A DNA stretch of 64,000 nt from Platerodrilus igneus (lineage: Eukaryota > Arthropoda > Insecta > Coleoptera > Lycidae): positions 9,765,001 through 9,829,000 of the forward strand of contig JARFIW010001480.1 in assembly GCA_036346225.1 (NCBI GenBank), written 5' to 3'. The position numbers and the translations under genes are program-made. The notes below the pieces were generated by a model. The model was not told the DNA's origin and searched no databases. It saw nothing but the letters and a program-made list of their open reading frames with translations. Below, in pieces: positions 34,390 through 44,509 of this stretch. Within the stretch, counting starts at the first letter, position 1. Each line of letters opens with the position of its first letter.

Positions 34390-34885
34390 CTTTATAAAAC
34401 TGAAGCAAAGCAATGCCTCTTAAAAGAGCGCATCACAGGTAACACCGCGACTCTACAGGTCTCTTTCCGTGAAAGGCCGCCGCATAGAAGAATCCTAACG
34501 CCGCCTAACTTGTATGTATAATTGGAGATAGGCCACCAAGTGATAACGTGTTTTCCCTTTAAAAACATTTCCCATAGTCCAAACAACCACCAATTTATTT
34601 TGTATTTCTCTGGAATAGGAGAAGCTTTTCTTAGCCTACCCTCGCCCAATTATCTGGGATACCCACTAAACTCCTTTCCCCCGTTCCTCTTGTGATAAAC
34701 CACCATAGGACCACCATAAGGTATTATTTCAGGATACTTGAGGGGCATGGATGATGAAACTAACTCCTATTCTACAGATTTCTCTCAATCTGCTCCTTAG
34801 TAGTTATTACATATGTAATAAATCTTTGAATTTCCGCCCAACTCTGGGGTGATCTAAGCATTAGTTTGACTCTATTTATCGATGA

Positions 34886-37420
34886 TTACTGCTCTCCACC
34901 AAAAAACGCGACCCTGGATCTTTTCTGTAGCCATTGTGGACAATAAAAAAGCGTGTACATTATGTCGTCTTTCCCTCCGCACACAATACATCGGTCATCC
35001 CCGTACTTGCCGAACTTGTATAGATAATTGGCAAAACAGTCATGTTCACTGGTATCAGGTGCCTTATTCACCTGCCTTTGTCCGATGCATTTCATCTGGT
35101 CTGCCACATCTCTAATGTCTCGGTTCTGGACTCATATGAAAGGATCTCATATTTCTCCGATCCTTAGCAAGCAAATCTATAGGAATGACTCCTGAAATTA
35201 TAACGATGGTTTCGGCAATCCTCAGCGCCATGCGTCTTTGTACCATTAGAATTAGGTTTCTTTTGTTGTCAAAATGCATGCTTTCGGCCCAGTTGGGGCT
35301 CCATATAACATGATGGAGTCCGTTACCGCAGGCAAAATACGCCTTTTACTGACGTTCGATCCATTTGCAGGAATTTGCGCCTTTTTAGCCTGCTCCTCTA
35401 GATGGAGTTCAAAGGACAAACTAATGAGACGCTCAAATATGACCGATTCTTGCGGCCTCAATTCCATTCTACCCACTTCTATTTGAATGGGTTTAATTTT
35501 CATTCTTCCTATCATCAAAATTACCTAGGTGTTTCGGAGTGCTAGAGTTTGGCCCATTTTCTGTCATTCAACTATCGACAATATCTATCGCTTGTTTAGT
35601 TTTGTTCCCTAGATCTTCTACTTTTTGGCAACAGTCACCAACGCCAGGTCTTCTGTAAAACAACAAGTTTAGCGTTGCCTGTGAGTTCCAACCCTAGGAC
35701 ACTGTCATACACGACATTCCAGAGAACGAGACCCGCACTGAGTCCTGCGACACTCCGGATGTCACCGACAATATGAGCAAATCTCCACTATTTTGGTAGA
35801 ACGTTACCGACCTGTGTGAAGATAGTTACCTATAACCTTCCGGAGGTATGATGATATCCCCAGTTGCTTGATGGCATGGCATGCCTGGTGTATTCCACCG
35901 CCTCTTTCAATGTATCTACGGTCGAACGGCCCTCTCTAAATTTAAACTGCATATTGGAGATGCCATTCTTTTCCTGTATTTCTTTTTTGAGTCTCGCGTT
36001 ACACCTATGCTTCGTCATCTTCGCTACCGTATCTATTAAACTTATAAGTCGACACGAAGTTGGAATTCCTTGTGGTTTCCTTGGCTTCTTAATAAGAACG
36101 ACCCTTGCATTTTTGCCCTTCCATGGAAAGTAACCATTCACCAAGATCTCATTCATTATGACCTAATATGACTTTAGGCATGCTATCTACTGCGGCCCTT
36201 ACAATCTCGACCGGTATACCCTCCATTCCAGGTGCTTTCTTCAGTTTGAGCTTTTTGGCAGCTAGATTTAATTCCTGGCTTATGAAAAGAGGAAAGTCGC
36301 CAAGCTCACTCTCTAGATCCCTGGCGTATTCTTCCTCCCCACTACCACGTTGGAATAATGCTTCTAGAGTACATTTGGCATTTCTCCATGGAAGAGTCTC
36401 ATCCACCGGTCTTTTAAGTTTTTGAGCAGCATTCTTGTACTGAAGCCCCCTGGTATTATTATCTCACTACAGAGTTCCCTTCAACATCTCTTGTGGCTTT
36501 GCTTTATGGCCTATTGCAGCTCCTTCTTTTTATCTTTAAAGAGCCGCCTCGTGTTCACAGCTGTCGGTAGCTCTCCTCCTTTTCCTTTGATAAGTACTCC
36601 TGGAAGCATTGACCTCCGATCTTAGATTAGAGATCTCTTGGGTCCACCAATAAACTTGTCTACGGCCCCTGGGTAGAAACTTTCTTCTGGGCATAATATT
36701 ATCGCATGTCCTAGATAGGATGTCGATATATCTATCGTAGCCAACCTCCGTGCTGCTTTGATAGTTAAGCAACTCCGGTTTCATTGCCTCATTATTAAAT
36801 TTACCCAGGGTCTAACCTTGCGACCCGATCGCATTTCTTTTACATTTGTGGTCACTCAACGTCTCACAGTTACCGACTTGCCAGTGTCTAATGACCGCTG
36901 CCATTGTAGGTGAGGCCATGTGACATCTAGAAAGGATTCTGTATTCCTCTAACAAAAGTTGGTACTCAGGCTACATTTATTAACACTAAATTATGGTTAG
37001 CTATCCAATCCAAGATGGCTTCACCTTGATTGTCTGTCTGTCTAGAACCCCAGATGGTTACCTTGCATTAAAATCGCCGGCAACTATAACATTGCCCGTT
37101 TCTTACTAATGTCATCCCATAAAGCTTCAAGAAACCTCATTTACTCATCTAATGTTTTATTTGGCGAACAGTAACAACTATAGGGGATGAGAGACGCACT
37201 CATTCTTAACCCTCCCTTTTACCCATCCCTCTTATGCCAAGCGACCGGTTTTTTATCGCTATCGCTGCTGATTCATTACGATTCTTCCACTAGGTCTTAT
37301 TTAAGGTGTTATTGGACTCGCTTGCTAAAATGACGTCTATCTTATTATCTTTGACATAGGCATCCAGCAAGTGATGAGCAACCTTTATTCTATTAACATT
37401 TATCTGGAGTAACGTGGTTA
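34886..37420 (-). pseudogene. R1-like LINE ORF2 (endonuclease-reverse transcriptase), frameshifted
   Basis: The endonuclease start reads LLQINVNRIKVAHHLLDAYV (37419-37350), where intact relatives have LQINLNRCRAAHDLL. RT blocks follow: LNLAAKKLKLKKAPGMEGIP (36300-36200), KNARVVLIKKPRKPQGIPTS and LISLIDTVAKMTKH, then NGISNMQFKFREGRSTVDTL (36130-35870). The catalytic box that should read YADDLA is FTEDLALV near 35650, so one metal-binding Asp is gone. The C-terminal zinc knuckle is CIVCGGKDDIMYTLFYC with SEHDCFANYLYKFGKYGDDR (35107-34886). Multiple frameshifts make it inactive. Confidence 0.8.
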
Positions 37421-37601
37421 CTTTATTAGGAACTCTATGCCTAATCGTAATGGCACCACCCGTGCCATGGATAGCTGATCTTCTGAGAGGATTACTTAAT
37501 GGCGGATTGGTAAAATCAATGTAGTAATAAAATAATAAATAAACCTAGTCCTAGTATAGATAAAACTTACTTCTAGTAAAAATAAAACTTAAACTCTTAA
37601 A

Positions 37602-38500
37602 TCACAGTAATATCACAGATAGATCATTAGTATCACATGCGCCTGGAAGGCATTCGTCTCGCCAACTCCGAAGCCTTCCTGTGGGAGGACATTCCCCCGA
37701 GTGCCCATCTCTGCACAGATAGCACAATGCTGTCTCTTTACAAATCGTAGCACAGTGTCCTGTTCCTCCACATCTACAACTTGCAGGTGATCTGTCTGGA
37801 CCCGTGCATGCTGTCATGGGTTGGTCTGTGTGGAAACCTTCTTGGTATCATAACTTGCTTGTATCATATTTACTTCTTGTTCAAAATGTATCGTCAATAC
37901 ATAGACATCGTTTGACCATTTTCAAAGTGCTTTTCTGGCGTATTCCTTATCTTTTGCTAGATCCGCTAGCCGTTTACTTCTACTTAGAAGCTTACACATG
38001 TTTTCTTGGATTGCCTCTACTTGTTCTATATGAATTTTTGTAGGGTTCTCTTTCCTTTTCCACATAGTTTGCGACCGTAAAGTGTCATCTTGCCTGACCT
38101 CCTTACTGTGGGGTCTGTGATCTTCTTCCATTCATACTTGGTAATTGCATTGTTCTCTGTTTCCATTTTGGGAACTATTGTTGCCACCTGGGCATCTACC
38201 TTGCCACTCCCTGATTACAGGATTTCTTATTACCAGTCACCTTTGTAAACCATCATTCTACTGGTGTGTATCTCGGGAGGTAAAACTCTCCCGTCTGTTG
38301 CATTACTCCGTGAGGAGGATTTACTACACTTCTGCTGTTCGTTATCTGGTCTACAACGGGCGCACTGGTCTGATCCATGCTCATGTCCGTAATCATACCA
38401 TTTGTAGGTTTCTCGCGTTTATCCATGATTAATTCATTCTCTGCCTTGGGGCTCCTCAGACGGGATATACCCACGACTGAGAAAACTATCTCAGGCACCA
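37602..38500 (-). pseudogene. R1-like LINE ORF1 (gag-like), internally deleted
   Basis: Reading from 38498 gives MPEIVFSVVG, then KIHIEQVEAIQENMCKLLSR (a predicted helical or coiled segment, 38131-37922), then CCHC knuckles such as CRCGGTGHCATICK and CYLCRDGHSGEC (37817-37602). Compared with the copy at 55329-56230, this one jumps at 37814 directly from the KEVSTQTN region to the zinc knuckles, omitting at least 200 bp. Frameshifts separate the parts. ORF1 proteins of this group bind the element RNA. Confidence 0.7.
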
Positions 38501-39283
38501 GCGTGAACTCATGCTGCGGTTAAATATGCCCATTAGGGAGAACCCAGTAAACTCCCTGGGACTCCAACCTCTTACATGCTTTAACGAGCTTCGAAGGTCC
38601 CACATCGCCGATAACGTAGGCACCTACCCCCAGGCGCCTGCTAAACCAGGGGGCCCAACGGACGCAATGTGCCTTCGTGGATTACCTGGACAACCTGGAT
38701 TACCTTTCCGACACTACACCTCGTGGCACCGGCTTCCACGCATCTGAACTTTATCGTATTCCGTATCATAACCTATTCATTGCATGCTGGTCGTTAAGAA
38801 AGAAAGTAGTAAGAAGTACGTCCTTATGCCCTCGGATAGCCTAATAGCCAAGAAGGATCTGAAAAGAAGAATCGGGCGACTAGAGCGTCCCCCTGATAGG
38901 AAAGAAAAGCTGTTGAAATATACAGCTTTGAGTAGGTTAAGTATAAGTGCATGTGCTCATGCGTGTTTAAGTTGGTGTATAAGTAGTGTTTGTATGTACG
39001 CTACCAAATGTGTGTAAGTGTAGGTGCTGGCCCTCCTCCTTTATCCGGGCTTGGGACCGGCTGCTGCACTACTTGGTTGGTGTGTCATATACGTGCATCA
39101 CCAACCCTGCCACAGGCGAAGTTTTCAAACAACCACCTGCAAAGTATTATGAAAACATCACCTGCAGATAAGCGCAACTAAGACAGCAAATGCCCTTAAT
39201 ACAACATGCAGAATTTCACGAAGTATGCCTGAAAAGTTCAATCTGTTAGGCATATCTGCAATTTACATTGCAGAATTATATAG

Positions 39284-41165
39284 CTAAGTGTGTAACGGGT
39301 GGCTTATATTCTCTATAAAACCATAGAAATTTACTATTTCGATTAACAAATCCTTAAAAAGATATGCAGGTGGACAATTTCCATTGTTCGCAATCTGTGT
39401 CTGTAAACACCTGTTTAATAACGGAATACCAGGTATTAACGTGATGATAGTATTAACGAAATAACTGTATTGATAACTAACATTTCCCCACTTTAAAGCA
39501 AACACAACTGGTACGCATTTTTAACTTTTTCCCAAATCCCCGTTATATGTTAACACATTGAGCGTATTTTCAATCCATTGTTCATAATTTATTTAAGACC
39601 TGTAGGTGTTTAAACTTATTTCCGGAAATTTATAATGCAAGAATTTTTAGCCTTCGATGACCAAAGCAAAATTCCCTAGAATGTAATAATAAAATCCTAG
39701 GTTTAGCACGTTATTAAATTAGAATAGATGCGACATAGCTAACTTAATTAATGAACACTTAATAGGTTTTTACAGAGGATGCTTGAATAAGTAATCATTT
39801 CAATTTGAAAGGTAGTCTATATTTGTTAAATGAAAATTCGTATGATCGTGAATACAATAAGAAATGCGATATTTAATTAGGAAATGTACGGTGCAGAAAC
39901 TACGTAACACAGCTGTCTTACATGCATATTATGAATAATGCGTTCAGAACGTACTTTCATAGTTTAGAACAAAACGTAGTTTTGCATAACATAAATTTCA
40001 TTCAACTTGTGTCTTTATTACGTTTTAAAAAATGTTCTGATAGAAAAAGTTTATATTACTACTTGGTAAGTTTACCAAACTTTTATTAAAAATTAAAACT
40101 AATTTAAGGTGCTCTTATAAATTACGACAGAAGCAATATCCACTGAAAACGGTTTTAAAAAACACTCTGGAGCAATCAATAAAGCTTTACTGTAAGCTGC
40201 ACTGTGTCATAGTTCTGCTAAAAATTTAACTAGGTGAGGGTGAAAATTTTCTAGATTAAATCTATACCTTAGATTTCAACAAACACTCTGAAATCTAAAT
40301 GTTAACCAATTGTTGAGCTTTAGGGATTCCTTAAGGGTGGTTATGATTTAAAAAATAATACAAGATTTAAATTCTGCAGAGTTTTGTATTAACTACACGT
40401 TTTAAAAGTTTCGACATGTATGTGCTAGATCACGAGAAATAAACCGAAATGTAGGTGTAAAGTAATTTTGGATTAAGGGTTTGAATTCGCCACAAAATTC
40501 TAGATTAAAATACATGTCTTGGTTATCTAGAAAGGTTCTAGCAATAGCATTAAATTTAGATGTGCCAAAATTCCTAAGGTGCATGCTTTAAAAGGATTGT
40601 AACTACTCGGAGGTGAGACCGATTTCAAAAATTCAAAAATATATGGAATTCAGGAAAGTTTGGATTAAATACAAATCTGCATAAATCTTGCGAGTTTCCC
40701 TAATTTACATCTGCTGTCGATTAATTTTAATTGTAAAGCTTTGCAACAATTTAAAAGTTCATACTCGGGCAAATTAAAAATGTTACTAAAGCATCCAAAA
40801 CATTGTTAAATTTTGATATCCACTTGAATCTGTCCTTAAGAAGATTTAAATTTGGTCAATAATTATATAAAAACATTATTTTGAAGTTTTGTTTTGGATA
40901 CTCTATTGGTTCGCAGGGATTCAGGATGTTCCCAATCGAAAAGTTTTGGTCGCATCTTTTTGCCACAATTCTGAATGGTAGGAAAAGTAGTTTCTGCGTC
41001 TGCATTTAAAGATACTTCTGCTGTTTTAGTTAGAATTTCTTCAAAGTTGCAATTAATACGAAATTTTTTTAAATAATCTAGTAAGTTCCTCAAATAATCT
41101 AGCAAAGTTTTAATATTAATATCTGAATTTTGTAACATTTTGCTTAAAACGTTAATTTTCAACAA
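39284..41165 (-). pseudogene. zf-MYM1-type hAT transposase relic and associated repeat (left copy)
   Basis: From 41165 the minus strand reads LLDYLKKFRINCNFEEILTK, then TTFPTIQNCGKKMRPKLFDW. A stop follows, then SLKDRFKWISKFNNVLDALV in a shifted frame. This matches the region before the hAT dimerisation domain in zinc finger MYM-type protein 1-like transposases (LxYFKxYR ... FEEAI ... KxHFD ... ESRFEQF). The rest to 39284, including an open piece at 39505-39284 (WGNVSYQYSYF, IANNGNCPPAYLFKDLL), belongs to the same repeat but is not recognised. No termini were found. Confidence 0.55.
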
Positions 41166-41233
41166 AACGTCGTATCAAATAATGACGGAAGTTATAAATT
41201 AAAAATTCTTAATGTTATCAGTATTATAATAAA

Positions 41234-41983
41234 TAGGGGTGGGCGATACGGGATTTTGCGTATCGAATATCGATACATATTCTATATCGATATGTATCGA
41301 TATATCGAATATCGATATATATCGATACGTATCGATACGTATCGATGCGTATCGATACGTATCGATGCGTATCGGTGCGTATCGATACATATCGATTCGT
41401 ATCGATGCGTATCGATACGTATCGATGCGTATCGGTGCGTATCGATACGTATCGATACGTATCGATTCGTATCGATGCGTAGCGGTATGTATAGATATAT
41501 ATAGCGATTCGTATCGGAACGCTTAGATGTGCAGATTAAGTATACATATCGAGACGTAGCGATAACTATCGGTACAAATCGATACGCATCTATAAATTTT
41601 TCTACTATTTCTTTGGGAATAAAATCACAAGATCGTTTTAAAATAATGTATTTACTGACAATTCGATCTTCCACTTAAGATTGTTTGTTATCAAAATAAT
41701 TAAAGTTTCAAGTTTAATATTTGTGACATAAGTATGTATATAGGGGTGGGCGAGACGGGATTTTGCGTATCGAATATCGATACATATTCTATATCGAATA
41801 TCGATACGTATCGATGAGTATCGATGCGTATCGATACATATCGATACGTATCGATACATATCGATACGTATCGATACATATCGAGTATCGATATATCGAT
41901 ATTTATTTTGTGCTGTATCGGGGGGGTCGATACGGGGGTCGTATCGATACGTATCGATATATCGATACGCCGACCCAGCCCTA
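41234..41983. mobile_element. 750-bp non-autonomous hAT-like element made of ATCGATACGT repeats
   Basis: The ends are TAGGGGTGGGCGATACG and, read inward from the other side, TAGGGCTGGGTCGGCG, forming an imperfect terminal inverted repeat. An exact 8-bp duplication ATAATAAA flanks it (41226-41233 and 41984-41991). The opposite arm of the inverted repeat (about 47235-47250) has the uninterrupted site with one ATAATAAA, which proves insertion and both boundaries. Inside are dozens of degenerate 10-bp ATCGATACGT units (self-complementary), a unique core at 41545-41735, and a second internal copy of the left end at 41741. There is no coding capacity; open frames through it are translations of the 10-bp repeat. 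The superfamily is inferred from target length and TIR style. Confidence 0.9.
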
Positions 41984-42000
41984 ATAATAAACATTACGGC

Positions 42001-43005
42001 ATTCTCTAGGGTAAAAGATCCCGGAGTTAAAATAGTCCCCCATTCGGATCTCCGGGAGGGGACTACTTCGGAGGATGTGATCGGAAAATCTAAAGGAAGA
42101 GCAGGGAACATTTTGAGAGTCGGAGCGTGGAATGTAAGAAGTATGAAGCAAGTAGTAAGCTAGAGAACTTAAAAATTGAAATGGATAGGTTAGCACTAGA
42201 CATAGTAGGTATTAGCAAAATTCGATGGCCAGAGAAGTGGAGTAGAGACTTTAGGGTAATTAATACAGGATCAGAGGAAGGAAATTCGGGTATGGGGAGA
42301 CATACTAAGATACGTAAAAGGACATGAAAATTTAATTATTTCAGGGAATTTGAATGCAGTGGTAGGTGAGGGTAGGGAAGAAGTGGTAGAAAGGTTTATT
42401 TGGTTTAGGCACGAGAAACGACAGGGGAAATAGGTTGGTAGAATTTTGCGACAAAAACAATTTAACCATCACTAACACATTATTTCAACATCATGCTAGA
42501 AGACGATACACATGGAAGATGCCAGGAAATATAGGAAGCTATCACATAGATTAAATTCTTGTTAGACAACGGTTTAGGAATCAAGTAAAATACTGTACAA
42601 GCCACCCAGAAGCAGATGTAGAGACTGACCACAACATAGTAATTATGAAGGCCGCTCATAAATTTAAAAGTTTGAAAAAGGGAATGGAAAAATGCACTTT
42701 GACTTTGAGAAACTAAAAGATAAAGATATCCACGAAAGATTTAAAAAAAGTCAAATGAATTACCGAAAGATATCGGGAAAATTTCTTATACTAAGAAGGT
42801 AGAAACAGAATGGAATAACATCAAATCCAGCTTAGACATGGCGGCCAGAAATATTCTGGGGTATACACAAAAGGAAAATAAGAAACCATGGATAACAAAG
42901 GATATTCTGAATTTAATAGAAGAAAGACGAAAATGCAAAAATAGATCAGACGAAACAGGAAAACAGAGATACAAAGCCATATAATGAGAAATTATTCACA
43001 AATGC
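42001..43005 (+). pseudogene. RTE-clade LINE, 5' half (endonuclease), broken at the inverted-repeat edge
   Basis: Plus-strand frames give the RTE endonuclease in pieces. They are ASSKLENLKIEMDRLALDIV and GISKIRWPEKWSRDF (42140-42260), the phrase NLNAVVGEG, then RNDRGNRLVEFCDKNNLTIT, TLFQHHARRRYTWKM and EADVETDHNIVIMKAAHKF (42400-42670). A C-terminal extension, TKKVETEWNNIKSSLDMAARNI, leads to 43005, where the copy stops abruptly before the reverse transcriptase. It is the partner of 46215-47200 in the other arm. Confidence 0.8.
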
Positions 43006-44085
43006 CTTTTACTTTTATTATTATGCCACGGCTAGCCCTTTTTAATTTACACAAAGTGCACAACGTTACGATGATCAATTTTCTTTTTCATCCCTTTATG
43101 ATTACCTGTTTGAATTGATAAACGAAGTCAATCAACATTCATATAATGAAAGGAAATAATATTTACAATTTTTGAAATTCTTTAAATACACCCTTCAATC
43201 AATTAATATCATATGGATTATCTATCCCAAAATTTATATACTTTTAATTTAAAATAAAGTCACCAAAAACTACCTCTTTACAAAAAATCTGGAATGTTCT
43301 AGACCTCTTTATGATTTATTACGTAAGTTTAACGTATGCAATGTTTCTTGTTGACTTCTTTACAAGTTTTGGATAAATTGAATAAATTCAGTATTAAAAT
43401 TTAAATTGAAAAATATCTTAAAATTGAGTAGATCTGACCTGTGATCTCCTGATATGTTGTTTCGTGTTGTGAATCAACACCCCCCTGTTGTCTTCAATCG
43501 TATACCAATGCTCTGCTTAGTTGAACCAATATTTGAGTACAGTTACCCCTTGTTTTCCAAAAATCCACCTCGTGATTTTTTATTTTATATTTCTCAGCAT
43601 ATGCTTTGAATCTCTTCCCTTAAATACTTTCGACGCAGATTAGAATTGTACCAGAATTGTCAATCAGAATTTGATTAGAATCCACTTAGAATCCGATTAG
43701 AAGCCCTATATGATTATAAATATTTAGTTTAAATTAATTACCAAATTTCTACTCACGTTTTCTAAAAACGGCAAAAACTCTTCATGTATGCTTAACGTAA
43801 TTGTTGCACAGCACTACTTTCACAATAACATAAATTTGATATAATCTAAACTTTATTTATTTGACGCGTAGATTTCTGGTTAAAAATGTCGTGGCTTTGG
43901 CGTGCTTCAAGTTTGAACTTTTCCACTACATCTGGGTTGGGTTTTCAAGCAGTTTTGAAGATTGTTTCAACCAACCAGGTTTTGTCCTTAATATTCCCTG
44001 TATTTTTGAAGCTGTTTTCTGATGCAACTCCTTTGTATTTCGGTTCCCCTTCTACTGTAATACAAATACATACCTTATTTCCCCG
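43006..44085 (-). other. U10: type A unit fragment in the inverted-repeat spacer
   Basis: The gene direction is minus. Exon 1 ends at 43757 (AAAAC|GTGAGTAG), intron 1 is 43756-43706 (51 nt, ending ATCATATAG), and exon 2 is 43705-43439 (267 nt, ending ATCACAG|GTCAGA). Intron 2 is about 43438-43241 and carries AGTCAACAAG, TCTAGAACATTCC and TTTTTGGTGACTTTA as in U2. Exon 2 opens with GGCTTCTAATC followed by 11-14 bp repeats of GGATTCTAAT type, different again from every other unit. Sense frames through the repeat contain stops, though NHEVDFWKTRGNC is open further on. No (TA)n border or clear TATA was found, so the unit is probably truncated by the transposons around it. Confidence 0.5.
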
Positions 44086-44425
44086 ATATTCAGTGGTATG
44101 TGAGGGGGGTTAAGCACCCTGCGGCTACCAAGATCCCCCAATACTCGAACATTTGCCGAATTAGTAGTTTTTCAATATATCCTTTCAAACAAGACTTTTC
44201 GTCTTGAAACTGGTTAGACGCGTACCTCCACTTATTTCTATTCTGAGCTGGCCTATACAGTTCCTTGAAGTTTACACAGACTAGATACAGCTCGGTTCTC
44301 CTTCTGTTGTCTTCTAATTATATGTCCTGTATTACCGAGATTCAGTGGTATGTGAAAGGGGTTAAGCAGCCTGTGGCTGCCAAGATCCCCAACACCTTGA
44401 CATTTGCCGAATTACTACTTTTCCA
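44085..44425. repeat. pair of about 85-bp direct repeats around an RTE tail fragment
   Basis: The phrase ATTCAGTGGTATGTG, GGGTTAAGCA, TGCCAAGATCCCC, ACATTTGCCGAATTA occurs at about 44088-44170 and again at 44340-44418. Between them, at 44195-44290, lies a short piece of the RTE 3' region (GAAACTGGTTAGACGCGTAC). It looks like a tandem or recombined RTE 3' end. Confidence 0.7.
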
Positions 44426-44509
44426 GCTTTCGCACAATAAACATTAGTTGAGAACATTGCAAAATCAATACCTGTAGTTACTTATAATAATTATCAGGTA
44501 TAAGTATAA

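Larger units (their letters stand above)
34392..39270 (-). mobile_element. R1-clade-like non-LTR retrotransposon, nearly complete but decayed
   Basis: On the minus strand there is ORF1 (about 38500-37600), then ORF2 (about 37420-34880), then a 3' region ending near 34390. The order nucleic-acid-binding ORF1, APE endonuclease, reverse transcriptase, C-terminal zinc knuckle is that of R1/Jockey-group LINEs, and the sequence phrases are most R1-like. Frameshifts are scattered throughout. The 5' limit is uncertain: the sequence up to about 39270 is shared with the inverted copy at 54540-56230 and may be 5' UTR. No 28S rDNA flanks it, so it is either a non-site-specific relative or off target. Confidence 0.75.
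37814..43005. repeat. left arm of a large inverted repeat
   Basis: This arm is the reverse complement of 46215-56013, at roughly 95-97% identity judged from many compared stretches. It contains the 5' part of the R1-like LINE, a zf-MYM1-type hAT relic and the 5' half of an RTE LINE. It has a 750-bp hAT-like insertion (41234-41983) that the other arm lacks, and it lacks the BEL/Pao insertion that the other arm has. The inner edge is sharp at AAATGC (43005). Confidence 0.9.

Noticed and set aside
41234..41983. CRISPR-like or centromeric satellite array
   Set aside because: Repeats are 10 bp without unique spacers, confined to one 750-bp element with termini and an empty site. Nothing else suggests a prokaryotic source.
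41239..41984. Several overlapping reading frames of 60-130 codons on both strands rich in Arg, Ile, Asp and Tyr
   Set aside because: They are translations of the degenerate ATCGATACGT repeat inside a proven mobile element; the repeat has no stop codons in most frames.
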